NCBI RefSeq assembly: GCF_000247815.1
Contig: NC_021677.1
Coordinates: 62,259,122-62,323,121 of the forward strand
Length of the DNA: 64,000 nt
Origin: Ficedula albicollis
Taxonomy: Eukaryota > Chordata > Aves > Passeriformes > Muscicapidae
Direction: 5' to 3'
The notes beneath the pieces were generated by a model, which was not told the DNA's origin, made no database searches, and saw only the letters and a program-made list of their open reading frames with translations. Both the position numbers and the translations under genes were made by a program. Below are positions 13,936 to 31,165 of the stretch, one piece after another. How positions within the stretch are numbered: position 1 is the first letter of the stretch; each line of letters begins with the position of its first letter.

Positions 13936-14467
13936 CCAGAATGGCTTGAGCCAGGCAGAGGACAAATGGTAGGAGTACAGAAGTTTGGAGAAGGCCACCA
14001 GCACATGTGGGTAAAGCTGAAGAAACAAAACCCAAAAGGTTGGATTTTATCCCTTGAAGGGAGCTTTAAGACACCTGGAGAGGGACTTTGGGCAGGGCCT
14101 GGAGTGACAGCACAAGGGGGGATCCTTAAGCCAAAGGAAGATGGATTTAACTGGATGCTAGGAAGGAACTCCTAAGAAATCCAAGTGCAGGGAGTGGCTC
14201 CAGCAGCTCATCCTGAGCCTCCATTTGTGGCTGGGCTCGACACAGTTGGACAGGCTGATCCCAGAGGAGATGCTGCAGGACCCAATGCCCTGCAGGGGAT
14301 GACAGTGGCTCCAAGCTGGTGGATGAGGCTAAAGCCAGTGTGACCAATGGGATGAATCAATCAGAGCTGTGCAGCTTCAGGAGAAGAGAGAAAAAGAGAA
14401 TAAAAATCAAGGCTTAGAGCTTTTAGCCCCTGGGCTGAGAGGAAAGGGGGGTCTGGGTGTCCCAACA
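13936..14467. other. No gene seen
   Basis: Nothing recognised. Confidence 0.55.
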
Positions 14468-14690
14468 TAAAAATGAGTCCAGGAGAGGCTGGAGCCAGGC
14501 TGGGAAAGCTGGGCAAGAGAAGGATCCAGGGACAGCTCAGAGCCCCTTCCAGAGCCTGAAGGGGCTCCAGGAGAGCTGGAGAGGGACTGGGGACAAGGGA
14601 TGGAGGGACAGGACACAGGGAATGGCTTCACTGCCAGAGGGCAGGGATGGGTGGGATAGTGGGAATTGGGAATTCCTGGCTGGGAGGGTG
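14468..14690 (+). mobile_element. CR1 LINE fragment lacking the last 120 bases
   Basis: AGAAGGATCCAGGGACAGC, CTGGAGAGGGACTGGGGAC and GGGAATTGGGAATTCCTGG; breaks off where a 176-base tandem duplication begins. Confidence 0.85.
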
Positions 14691-15044
14691 ATGAGGGCAC
14701 CAACCTCACGGTGCTTCCAGCATTTTGGGATAGCTGAGGTTTCCTGGATTCTCACTGGAGAATGTGAGTGGGGGACAGTGGCTCTGCCACATCCAGGATG
14801 GAGGAAGGCTGGAGGAGGATTTTTTGGGATTGATCTGCTCTGTGGGCAGGTAGTGAAGGAAAGACAATGAGGGCACCAACCTCACGGTGCTTCCAGCATT
14901 TTGGGATAGCTGAGGTTTCCTGGATGGTCACACTGGAGAATGTGAGTGGGGGACAGTGGCTCTGCCACATCCAGGATGGAGGAAGGCTGGAGGAGGATTT
15001 TTTGGGATTGATCTGCTCTGTGGGCAGGTAGTGAAGGAAAGACA
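14691..15044. repeat. 176-base tandem doublet
   Basis: ATGAGGGCACCAACCTCACG at 14691 and 14867; both copies run to GTGAAGGAAAGACA with only a small indel. Confidence 0.9.
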
Positions 15045-16157
15045 GAGCTGGGGCAGCCCCTGGGGCTGTGCCAGTGCTGCTCCCTGGGTGGAATTGTGCC
15101 AGGTTTTCCTGAGGTTTCTTGGCAGAGGATGGAGCCAGCACGTTGTGAGTGCTGCAGCACTCGATGCCCACTGCTGCTCTGTGCTGATTCCAGCCCAAAA
15201 CTTGGGAAATCATTTTCCTCTGGGCTTCTCCCACTTCCTCCTGCCCCTCCTGCATCCAAGGGCCACAGGGATGCAGCTCTGTGGGTGCTGGATACAGGTC
15301 CAGAGCTCACCAGTGACACTTGGGGATGGCAGCACCTCCAAAATGTGCCTTCAAAACTCAAGAATCAAATAAAAAAAATAAAATCATTCAGTTAAATCAA
15401 CCAAACACATATAAACCCCTGAACTGATACCACTTTAAAACAGCAAGCACCTCTACTAAGCACAGCTCTCACCCCAGGGAGGGAGAAGTGCCAGAAATCA
15501 CCTTGAAATCACAGTTGATTCTCAGTGGAATTCAGCTGCTCCGCTGATAAGCAGCCATACACATCTCTGAGCTGGAGAGGTGGATCATTAAGGAGAAATG
15601 TTTAGAGAAATTAAATCCTTTTTTGATGCTTCTTATGCTAATAGGGAAAAGCAAGCTGATTTGCAGGAGGACAACATTTAGCAAAACCAAATTCATCAGC
15701 GTCCCCATCTGTTCCCATTCTTGTGCTGACTTTGTCAAAAATCAGCTTTCCTTCAACCAACACCCACGTCACTTGGAGCCAATTCTGGGCAGATTTGTAA
15801 ATAAACCACGTCTGCAAAGCCAGCCAGGCAAAAAAAAAAAAAAAAACCAGGGGAAAGGCCTGATAAATAGAAATTCATGTTGGGATTGAAGGGATTGAGG
15901 AGATGGCCAAGGGACTGAAGGGACAGGGAATGATTAATCAGCCCAGCTGGGAAAATAACCCAGACTCCAGTGGAGGGTTAATGATAGCAGGAATGGGAAA
16001 TCTCAAAACAGGATCCTGCATCTCTGCCTCAGCTGCTGCCGTTGCTCCTGGATGGAGCAGGATCAGGGAACAGCTCCGTGCTGGAGCTGCTCTGTGTGCA
16101 GGGAGCAGCAAGCTCCTCCTGCAGCTCATGGGGGTGTGGAAAAATCTCCTAAAAATG
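15045..16157. other. No gene seen
   Basis: A tracts at 15368-15380 and 15830-15846. 15530-15800 is AT-rich, repeat-free DNA. Confidence 0.55.
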
Positions 16158-16240
16158 TCACAAAATCACAGAGAAGAGTTACAGAGTGTCCTGAGTTGGA
16201 AGGGATGCACAAGGATCACCAATCCCAGTTCCACGTCCTC
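16158..16240 (-). mobile_element. CR1 LINE 3' terminus, short
   Basis: AAAATCACAGAGAAGAG, TGTCCTGAGTTGGAAGGGAT and CACAAGGATCACCAATCCC, the variant with 'cacaaggatca'. Confidence 0.7.
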
Positions 16241-16387
16241 CTGTTTGCTATGGGAAGCTGCACTAAACTGGTTTGTGATATTGTTCTGCCTATTCCCAGT
16301 TACTGGAGCCAGCAGATAATCAATGCAGTTAATTCATGCCAAAAACACTACAGAGAATGTCTCATCTCAAAACCCAGCAATGAGGGA

Positions 16388-16850
16388 TTTCACAGTCATA
16401 GAACTTTTGGGATTGGAAGGAACCTTAAGGAACATCCAGTTCCACCCCTGCCATGGGCAGGGACAACTTAGGATGCTCCAAGCTCTGTCCAGCCTGGCCT
16501 TGGAGACTTCCAGGGATCCAGGGGCAGCCACAGCTGCTCTGGGCACCCTGTGCCAGGGCCTGCCCACCCTCACAGCCAGGAATTCCTTCCCAATACCCAA
16601 CCTACACCTACCCTTTTCCAGCGTGAAGTCATTCTCCCTTGTCCTGTCCCTCCATGCCCCAGCGTGAAATCATTCTCCCTTGTCCTGTCCCTCCATGCCT
16701 TGTCCCCAGTCCCTCTCCTGCTCTCTTGGGGTCCCTTTGAGCACTGGAAGGGTTTTAAGGTCTCCCTGGATCCTTCCCTTCTCCAGGCTGAACCCCAAAC
16801 TGAAGTACCAAGCCTGCCCTCCCATATTCTCCTCCCAGGGCAGGATTATT
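16388..16850 (-). mobile_element. CR1 LINE 3' tail, long, with small internal duplication
   Basis: GGGATTGGAAGGAACCTTAA to GGATCCTTCCCTTCTCCAGG. The stretch with TCATTCTCCCTTGTCCTGTC is repeated (16628 and 16670), a 42-base doublet. Confidence 0.85.
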
Positions 16851-17509
16851 CCCTGTGTTCCCACATTCCATTTCTTTGGCAACCTGACCAGTGCAGGCAT
16901 TTCCAGCAGTTCCAGCTCCAGGGTGGGCACATCCCCACGGGTCACACCTGTCCCTTGGCACAGGCCAGGTGGCACCAGGTTGTTGTGTCCCCCCAGGACA
17001 TGCAGCAGAGCTCAGCCCTGCTGGGGATCCTGCCAGGACACGCACACCAGGCGTGGGCACCTCGTGGGTTTGGCTCCCGGCGCCGCAGCCAACGGAGGGG
17101 AAAAAATCCCAGAGAGAAAACTGGGTTTGTGTTCATTCACAGGACAGAAAATGCAGAGACTGCAGCTGCAGCACAGGCAGAGCCCCAGGGCAGGATTGGG
17201 CTCTGCTCACCACCTGCCCATTCCAGAGCCTTTCCTCCCTTCCCAGCACAGCACAGCCACAGAATTCCAGCGAGGAGCACACGCAGAGCAGCCAAAACTC
17301 CTCCTGCCCTGCAATTCTCCATCTCCTGCCCCACAGAGCTCCAGCAGCCTCCTGCCTTCCCACACCCCCTTCTCTGCTGGATCCCTCTTCCTGATCCAGC
17401 ACGACACTCCGTGGGGAAAGTCAGGAGCAGGACTGAGCTGGGCAAGGGAGATCCCAGCAGGTTTTGAGGACACACTTGCCACGGAGGACAGCATGCTCTG
17501 GACAGCTTC

Positions 17510-17860
17510 CGTGGAATTGTGGAATTGCTGAAAAATTGGGAAAAAATTGCTGGAATTGCTGGGAAAATTGGAATTGGAAAAGCCCTCTAAGACCATCAGG
17601 TCCAACCATTCCCCCAGCACTGCCAAGGCCACCACTGTGTGTCCCCAAGTGCCACATCCACAGAGCTTTTAAATCTCTCCAGGGATGGGGACTCCACCAC
17701 CTCCCTGGGCAGTTCCAATGCTTGACCATCCTTTCCATGAAGAAACTCTTCCTGATGTGCAACCTGAACCTCCCCTGGCATCACCTGGGGCTGTTTCCTC
17801 TCATCCTGTCCCTTTTCCCTGCCAGCAGAGCCTGAATCCCACCTGGCTACCCCCTCCTCT
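17510..17860 (-). mobile_element. CR1 LINE 3' tail with expanded GGAATTGC start
   Basis: Degenerate GGAATTGCTG repeats at 17513-17578 precede CACTGCCAAGGCCACCACTG and GGGATGGGGACTCCACCACC. The repeats are an expansion of the CR1 terminal 8-mer. Confidence 0.85.
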
Positions 17861-19025
17861 CAGGGCATTGTGGAGAGCTGTGAAGTCTCTGCTCAGCCTC
17901 CCATTGTTCATTCCCAGGCCTGGAAATCCAAGTGATGATCTCAATCTCCACAAAACCAATCCATCTGTGGAAAGCCCAGTGCAGGAGTTGAAGATTTCCC
18001 TGTGCTGTTGTTACCTCAGCCAAACCCCATCCTGCTGCCAGGTGCCTTCCCACTGCACTTCCTCTGGCTCAGCCTTCATTATTCATTTCCTGACATCCTT
18101 TCATTCAGAAAACTCTCACCAACCCATAAAAACTGCTTTTTCCACTTGTTTGGTTCATGCCACCGTGAGCATCCACGGGGTCAGGTGACACAGCTGAAAA
18201 TATTTACATTTCCTGCTTTTACCACCCTCTTTGAAGCCATGAATTGGCTTCAGGTGTCTCTGTAGAAGTGAAAAATCCTTCAGGGAAGCACAGCAATCCA
18301 AACAATCCTTCTGTAGCATCTCCACGTTGCCACCACGTGGTCGGATGGTTCCTTTCTCTTCCTTTTCTTCTGGCCTCACCTCTTCCACAACTCAGTGGAG
18401 TCAAGTTGGAGCAGCCCTTTAGAAAATGTGCTCCAAAACCCTTTTAGAAATACTTAAAAAAAAAAAAAAAAATTTATAGAAATACTTAAAAAAAAAAAAA
18501 AAATTTAAGCACAGCCAGGTTTGGAGCAGAGTGAGGAGCATTAATTATTCGTCCTAATTACCCTAAACTCCTAATTATGCCGAACAAAAGCAAAGAGTGA
18601 TGTCCCGGAGCTGCTCCCGAGGCAGAAGGGGGAGCCCCACCTGCACCTTCCCCACCCTGACCTGCAGCCAGATCCAGCCCCAGTCTCACCGGGCTCCACC
18701 CGGAGTGCAGGAGACAAACGAGGCATTTCCAGCAACCACAGGAGGGATTTCCAGCAGGAAACCGTGCAAAAATATTGATTTTAAAGGTTTCTTTATGGCG
18801 TTTCTGCGAGCCTCTGCTCCCAGCGAGGTCTCACTACACCACCCCATGGTGGTTGGAGTTTCAGTCCTGGATGCAGAATTCCAGCCGAGCATCCCAACAA
18901 ACAACTCTTCCCCCGGGGCCAGCAGCTCCTGGCACGGTTTGTTGTTGTCTCTCCTGCTTGAGAAAACAAGGGGAAAACTCCGGAGAAAGCTCAGATCCCA
19001 GGCAGAGGGGGACTGGCTGCACGGC
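17861..19025. other. No gene; TAATTA-rich patch at 18536-18590
   Basis: TTAATTATTCGTCCTAATTA followed by CTCCTAATTATGC gives several homeodomain-type cores within 45 bases, next to a CpG-bearing stretch. Could be an enhancer; not provable here. Confidence 0.35.
18452..18506. repeat. Doublet of AATACTT plus A tract
   Basis: GAAATACTT followed by 17 or so A and TTTA, twice in a row. Confidence 0.8.
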
Positions 19026-19271
19026 GCTGGGAAAGGGATGGATGGGAAAGGGATAAATGGGGAATGGGATGGATGGGGAAAGGAAAGGGATGGATCAGGA
19101 AAGGGATAAATGGGAAAGGGATGGATCGAGAAAGGGATGGATGGGGAAAAGGATAAATGGGGAATGGGATGGATCAGGAAAGGGGATGGATGGGGAAAAG
19201 AAATTGATAGATAGGGAAAGGGATGGATAGGGAATGGGATGGATCAGGAAAAGGGTGGATGGGGAAAGGAA
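19026..19271. repeat. Degenerate GGGATGGATGGGGAAA array
   Basis: Irregular units of GGGATGGAT, GGGATAAATG and GGGAAA, the apparent source of the regular array that follows. Confidence 0.8.
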
Positions 19272-19624
19272 AGGGATGAGGAAAGGGATGAGGAAAGGAA
19301 AGGGATGAGGAAAGGAAAGGGATGAGGAAAGGAAAGGGATGAGGAAAGGAAAGGGATGAGGAAAGGAAAGGGATGAGGAAAGGAAAGGGATGAGGAAAGG
19401 AAAGGGATGAGGAAAGGAAAGGGATGAGGAAAGGAAAGGGATGAGGAAAGGAAAGGGATGAGGAAAGGAAAGGGATGAGGAAAGGAAAGGGATGAGGAAA
19501 GGAAAGGGATGAGGAAAGGAAAGGGATGAGGAAAGGAAAGGGATGAGGAAAGGAAAGGGATGAGGAAAGGAAAGGGATGAGGAAAGGAAAGGGATGAGGA
19601 AAGGAAAGGGATGAGGAAAGGAAA
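19272..19624. repeat. 17-base minisatellite, about 20 units
   Basis: Unit GGGATGAGGAAAGGAAA, almost perfectly homogeneous; apart from one T per unit the plus strand is all purine. Confidence 0.92.
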
Positions 19625-19680
19625 GGAAAGGAAAGGAAAGGAAAGGAAAGGAAAGGAAAGGAAAGGAAAGGAAAGGAAAA
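19612..19680. repeat. (GGAAA)n microsatellite
   Basis: About 13 pentamers growing directly out of the 17-base array. Confidence 0.9.
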
Positions 19681-21816
19681 AGGAAAGGAGATTGCCCTCG
19701 CTGAGGGCTCTGACAAGGGATGCCTCAACCTGCCAGCTCCCTCAGCAAGTTGGCACCACAGCCATCAGCCTGACCGAGCTAAAACCACCGGGATTCCACC
19801 CAGGGTGTCCTCCCCGAACAACAGAGATTTCAGGAATGTTTGGTTTTTATTCCTCCTGACACAGGGATTTCATGGATCAGCTCTCGAATTGGGGCATCGC
19901 TGCTCTCCAGATCCTGCAGCATCTCAGAAACTTTGGGAATTCTGGAGAGGCACATGTGATGTTTTAAGGTGGGCACAGGGGGTGTCATTCCTGCTCCTGG
20001 GAACACACAGGGCCCACAGTAAAACCTGGGGAGGGAAAGGAAAAGGAATCTGTATAAAGACCACACTTCAAATACTTCCCAAATATTTGACAAGGGGATG
20101 AGAGGAAGAGGGAGAAATGGCTTGGAGAACCCAGGAATCTTTACTCCAAACACACCTTTTCCTTGATACATCCACGTGCCAAGGAATTTAAAGGAGAATT
20201 CAGAGAGAATCTTCCTGAGGAACCAGTAGTTACATAAAAGGGGGACAAAGGGCATTGAGGTCCAGGCTGTGCAAAACAGAAAGACTCTGGAAGGAAAAGC
20301 ACAGCTGAGAAAAATATTATCTTTAATAGTGACCTTGCATTGATGGTTTCTCATTTTGCACTTTAAAAACTCCTTGATAGAGACATGGTTTAATTTAGAA
20401 AAAAAACCTTTTAGACACACAGATTTCACTGATGTTCTTCCCCCCTCTGATGTTCACAGGGATTTCAGAACCTGCCCTCACTTCAAGGACATCACTCACA
20501 CATCAGCCACATCCACCTCAACCCCTCCTGCCCAGGATTCCTCCTGGTTTTTGGGGCAGGCAGAATTCCAAGGACCTAAAAGTCGTCCTTTTGGAAAAGG
20601 GAATTTCTGTAAGCAAAGCTAAATGGAAGTGAAATCTGTGGCTGGGAAGTTTCAGGGAAGGAAAAACGAGGGAAAAGGGCAGGTTCAGGCAGAATCTCTT
20701 CTAAAATTCAGGATTTATCAAGGTGGGGAGTTTGGGAGGTAAAGAAAAGCTGGTCCTGGTGGGGAATCAGCCATGGAATAAACTCAGGGAAGGGCCAAAG
20801 GTGATGTTGTCCAGCTCAAACCATGAACTCCAATGACAAGACACCTGCAGGAGACACAATTCTCCTTTCTTCAAGCAAAGAAACCTTAAATTTGAGATTG
20901 TATCTGGTGTTTCTAAACCAAATTGATGGAATTTCCCCATCAATCATTATCACAACTGAAACCACTGATTTCCAAGCCAACCTTTGGCAACCTGGCAAAC
21001 ACCAACAGCCAGCAATTCCCAGACTTTTCTTTCCATCAGGCCATTCCCAACCATTTTAATATCTGTAAATACTTCTGTTTGACTTTTCCCTTGGATTTTT
21101 TTTTTCCTTCTCTTATTATTTCCTGTTGGATATAACACTGAGTGGGAGGGGAGGGAGGTTTGTATGAGCATCTCCTGAGTTCCTGTGGGATTCTCAATTC
21201 CTTACTCCTGTCAGGGAGGAGCTGAGAGCATTATTGCACTTTTCCAGAAAATTCCACACCTTCAGAGCAACCAGATCCTGAGCAGCCACTGCCAAGGGCA
21301 GGGATGGAGGGAAGGGAAGGAACAGGCAGTGCTCCAAGCATTCCTTGTCTGGATTTGTCTTCTCCACAAAGCTTCTTTCACAAGTTGGAATTATCTTCCC
21401 ACTCCAGGATTAATCCCACAGTGTTGATCCCTTCAGCTGCTGGGGGTGGATGCAGTGTGGGAGGGCCCATCTGCACCTCCCACACCTTTTAGGCCACCAC
21501 AGAAAACAGTCACCAAAAAAAAATTAATTTTAAACAGCATTTGTCAGCCCCAGTCTACATTTTTTGCTACACAAAACCGTATTTTATTACCATTTCTGGC
21601 TAAGCCTGGCATGAGTAAAAGCTCCTTCCCAAACCAAAAGACCCAAGCCAGTCTTGACTAAAAATCACCCAGTGCAGCTTTACTTTGATTTATTATTCAA
21701 ACCTGACTTTTCAAAAATACATTTTTTAGCTTCAAGGTTACGATTTTTATCCATGGAAGCAGCTGTTTTGTCACTAAGCAGCAAGAACCTGACCAAGGGA
21801 AAAAAAAAAAAAAAAA
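19681..21816. other. No gene seen
   Basis: Two kilobases without recognised repeats or exons; T-rich near 21085-21120. Confidence 0.55.
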
Positions 21817-22674
<858 letters not shown>

Positions 22675-24257
22675 TTTATTTATTTATTGCTTTATTTATG
22701 AGTGATAAAGGCTAAGAGATGGAAATTTATAGAGGATTTAAGGCAATTCCACAAAATCATCACTTTAAGGGTAATTCTGGCCTTCATCCTAACACCAGGA
22801 GAGGTTTTATCTTCAAATAAAAAGGACAGGGACACTCAGATTTTAGCCAAAAAGACCCTTTTAAACATCAGTTTATCTTTCTAACAGACAGCACTGAAGT
22901 CAAGTCATTCCAGAGCACCAATGTATAAAAAAGAAAAAAAAAAAGATGAAGTCAGATGAACAATTAAAAAAAAAAAACAAACACTGAATTACTACAAATA
23001 AGAGCTAAACACTAAAAAAAAAACTAAATAACTACAAATAAAAGCTAGAAACCCATAAAGCTAAACAAACAAACAAAATATCAGAAACAGGCTTGTAAAA
23101 AAAAATCTAAATGTGCTCAGTATTAGCCTCATTCTTTCCCTGCAAAAATACTGGAATTTAATTAAAATTTAATTTAATTAAAAGATCATGGAAAACTGTT
23201 TACAACACTGGTCCAATGGGCATGTGCATTCTTTTTATTTCTATACAGAGAGAAAACAAACACCATACAGACAAGAGGAAACTACTTAAAAAAAAAAAAA
23301 GAAAAAAAAAGAAAAAAATTCAGGTTTAATGTTCCCAAAAAAAAAAAAAAAAATTCTGTAAAAGAAATAAAGAAATAGAAAGGAGTTATTTTAACTTCAG
23401 GCCAGGATTTGAGTAAGAAATGATGGATTAAAAACAAGCAGAGTCCTGCTGGCATCCAGGAGGAGGAATGGAGAGGATTTGCACAGAGAACCCTGTGTGT
23501 AAACTCTTCCCACGTGGAGTCACAGACACAGACAAGACTTCAAGGTGCTGCTTGTCACTTGTTCCTAAAGAAAAAAATACTTTGCCAAGAAGCTCAGAGA
23601 GTTTTCTACAGCTTTTTCTGGAAGAAATTGATGCAAGCAGCAGGTTTCTGGTCAGCCAGAGGATCCCACTGCAGAGTGCTTGTGCTAAGTTCCAGCTCTT
23701 TGTAAGAAAAAAAAGGTTTGGGGGGATTTGTAGCACTCATTGTCATAGCAAAAAGCAGGTTCTGTCATGTAAAAAGCCTAAACTAAAGGAATTTTTGTTC
23801 CATAACTAAAGGAACTTTTTCCCTCAGCATTTCTTCAGGGCACAGCTGGAGAGATTTATGCTGAAGAACAGTATAAGGACAGGGAACCCTTGTGGGAGGT
23901 TTCACCAACCACCAGGTGAGTGCATTTTCCTTGCTAATGCTCCCTAATGCAAGAATGACTCTGGTTTACACTCTCTTCCAAATAACCCCTAGGGAACAAA
24001 CCATTCCAGAAGCCACAGCAATCATCCCTTGGCACTTCTCTGCATACAGACAGGAGAAGTTCCAGCATTTGCAACAGCAAGATTTCCTCTGGAATACCTT
24101 GGATCCTTTGGGTGCCTTTTTTTAATTTTTTTTTTTAATTAAATTATTATTTCCTCCAAATTCAAGAAATGCAGCAACTTTACCAAGCCAGGAGTCATTC
24201 TTCTCTTCAAGCTGAAGGATTTGCCATGGATCTCCCCTAATGCTGATGCAAGTGCAG
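22675..24257 (-). other. TMX1: Probable TMX1 3' UTR
   Basis: AT-rich DNA after the TMX1 stop with no open frame of note. On the minus strand, AATAAA polyadenylation hexamers occur at 23239-23234 and in a cluster near 22700-22675. The extent is inferred from these signals; which site is used cannot be told from sequence alone. Confidence 0.45.
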
Positions 24258-29141
<4,884 letters not shown>

Positions 29142-29210
29142 CGGGGAGCGCCCGGGCCGGGCACGGCGCTGGAGTCCCGGCTCCTTCCGCCCCCCGCCGG
29201 CATAACGCGT
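29142..29210 (-). promoter_or_regulatory. TMX1: Remaining shoulder of the TMX1 CpG-island promoter
   Basis: About 65 bases of very GC-rich, CpG-rich DNA just upstream of the G run that covers the TMX1 start. It is cut off sharply near 29205 by LTR-related sequence. An ATG at 29203 (minus) does not open a signal-peptide-like frame, so this is more likely 5' UTR or promoter. The rest of the island is hidden in the run. Confidence 0.5.
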
Positions 29211-29335
29211 AGATGATTCGTGGTAATCGTAGAAGTTGCGGGGTTCGTGTAAACCGGGACGCTTCAAATAAGAAAATAACGTGGGCCTAGATAAAGGGAA
29301 ATGTGTGATTAAACCCCACTCTGTTTAAATCCCGC
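29205..29335 (+). mobile_element. LTR-retrotransposon flank (3' internal end) upstream of LTR A
   Basis: Homologous to 30646-30769, which also sits directly before an LTR start; so this is probably the 3' end of the element's internal region rather than host DNA. It abuts the TMX1 promoter shoulder. Confidence 0.5.
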
Positions 29336-29799
29336 TGTTATGAATTTTGTGTATTGAGTATTGTATACCAGTTTGTAAAAGAAAAAAAAAAGGGGTTTTC
29401 CACAGTCTAAAAGGTTTTTTTGCAGAATCAGATTCCTGCCTTTGTGTAATCAATCGCAAACTCTCTGCTAAAGATCAGGCTTCCCACTTCTTCTGTTTTT
29501 TATCTCCCAAGACCAGATGGTTACATGACCGATTGTCCCAAGAGCTGTCCCACGGAAGTTTGGAAGTTCCTTTGACCACCACGGCTTACCTTGCAGAATT
29601 ACTACAACAAAACAATAACAATTATTGATTACTACAAGGAAAACCAGACTATAAAAAGGGAGCTGCAACCTGAGTTCGATGGAGCGTGGAGCGGGCGGTG
29701 ACCCCTCACGTTTTCCCCAGCGCTGCTTGCTCTGTCTATATAAAATAAACCAATCTAAATTTGGCTGAATATCGAGACTTTTGTTTCTTATTTATAACA
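29336..29799 (+). mobile_element. LTR A, full-length, plus strand
   Basis: 464 bases starting TGTTATGA and ending TTATAACA, a near-perfect terminal inverted repeat. A TATA box (TATAAAA, 29650-29656) and AATAAA (29744-29749) are correctly spaced for U3-R-U5. A possible CCGC target duplication is present (29332-29335, 29800-29803). Nearly identical to LTR B. Confidence 0.85.
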
Positions 29800-29804
29800 C
29801 CGCC

Positions 29805-29985
29805 ATGGGCAGGTGCATTTAGAGAAAGCTGCTCCAGCCTCCTCCACCCTGGCCTTGGATGCTCCCAGGGATGAGGGAGCAGCGTGTGGCAGGGCCTTGC
29901 CACCCTCACAGGGAAGCTTTTATTCCATACAGCTTAAGTTTCCCTTCTTTCCATTCAATTTGCTCCTGTTTTCTTCAATTTGCTC
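29805..29985 (-). mobile_element. CR1 LINE fragment between LTR A and LTR B
   Basis: CCATGGGCAGGTGCATTTAG, CTCCAGCCTCCTCCACCCTG and TTGCCACCCTCACAGGGAAG. Confidence 0.75.
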
Positions 29986-29996
29986 CCATTTCTCCT

Positions 29997-30165
29997 TATC
30001 ACAGTATCATTGAGGTTGGAAAAGATCTCCGAGGTCGTTTGGTCCAAGCTGTGCCTGATCCCCACCATGTCCCCCAGCGCAGAGCACTGAGTGCCACATC
30101 CAGGAATTCCCTGGACATCTCCAGGGATGGGGAATCCACCATTCCCTGATCAACCCCTTCAAAGC
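29997..30165 (-). mobile_element. CR1 LINE 3' tail between LTR A and LTR B
   Basis: ATCACAGTATCATTGAGGTT with CCACATCCAGGAATTCCCTG; a different subfamily from the neighbouring fragment. Confidence 0.8.
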
Positions 30166-30169
30166 TTGA

Positions 30170-30628
30170 TGTTATAAATGAGAAACAAAAATCTCGATAT
30201 CCAGCCAAATTTAGATTGGTTTATTTTATATAGACAGAGCAAGCAGCGCTGGGGAAAACGTGAGGGGTCACCGCCCGCTCCACGCTCCATCGAACTCAGG
30301 TTGCAGCTCCCTTTTTATAGTCTGGTTTTCCTTGTAGTAATCAATAATTGTTATTGTTTTGTTGTAGTAATTCTGCAAGGTAAGCCGTGGTGGTCAAAGG
30401 AACTTCCAAACTTCCGTGGGACAGCTCTTGGGACAATCGGTCATGTAACCATCTGGTCTTGGGAGATAAAAAACAGAAGAAGTGGGAAGCCTGATCTTTA
30501 GCAGAGAGTTTGCGATTGATTACACAAAGGCAGGAATCTGATTCTGCAAAAAAACCTTTCAGACCATGGAAAACCCTTTTTTTTTCCCCCCTCTCTTTTA
30601 CAAACTTGTATACACAATGTTCATAACA
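30170..30628 (-). mobile_element. LTR B, full-length, minus strand
   Basis: 459 bases, reverse complement of LTR A with few differences. TATA box at 30319-30312 and AATAAA at 30225-30220 on the minus strand, so it would transcribe toward TMX1. No matching target-site duplication. Confidence 0.85.
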
Positions 30629-30645
30629 GGGATGTGATAACTGAT

Positions 30646-30844
30646 AAATGATTTGTGTTACTCATAGAAGTTTTGGAGTTTGTATAAACCAGAATACTTA
30701 AAATAAGAAAAGAACATGGACCTAGATACAGGGAAATATATGATTAAACCCACTCTGTTTAAATCCCCCTGTTATGAATATTGGGTATATTGTTACATGA
30801 CCAATTGTCCCAAGAGCTGTCCCACGGAAGTTTGGAAGTTTATC
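30646..30844 (+). mobile_element. LTR C, diverged and internally deleted
   Basis: Copy of the 29211-29336 flank, then LTR start at 30770 (TGTTATGAATATTG), which jumps over about 160 bases to TTACATGACC and ends at GGAAGTTT. More diverged than A and B, so older. Confidence 0.7.
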
Positions 30845-31000
30845 ATCCAACCTCTTTCTTTGGCTCAACTGGAGATCATTCCCTCTCCTCCTGTCCCTGT
30901 TCCCTGGGAGCAGATCCCAAATCCCCCCCAGCTGTCCCCTCCTGGCAGGGAGTTGTGCAGAGCCACAAGGGCCCCTGAGCTTCCTTTTCTCCAGCTGAGC
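30845..31000 (-). mobile_element. CR1 LINE internal fragment
   Basis: TTGGCTCAACTGGAGATCAT, CCCTGGGAGCAGATCCC and TTTTCTCCAGCTGAGCC; runs into a 32-base tandem array derived from its end. Confidence 0.7.
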
Positions 31001-31002
31001 CC

Positions 31003-31165
31003 CTTCCCATTTCCCTCAGGAATTCTCCAGCCCCTTTCCCATTTCCCTCAGGAATTCTCCAGCCCCTTTCCCATTTCCCTCAGGAATTCTCCAGCCCCTT
31101 TCCCAGCTCCCTCAGGAATTCTCCAACCCCTTTCCCAGCTCCCTCAGGAATTCTCCAGCTCCCTC
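31003..31165. repeat. 32-base minisatellite, five units
   Basis: Units begin CCCCTTTCCC and end CAGGAATTCTCCAG; derived from the CR1 fragment just before it. Confidence 0.88.

Noticed and set aside
19174..19728. 184-codon frame with FPFLIP repeats
   Set aside because: Translation of the 17-base and GGAAA arrays.
29205..30844. An intact endogenous retrovirus
   Set aside because: Only LTRs and a short internal end are present; no gag, pol or env coding sequence was found.
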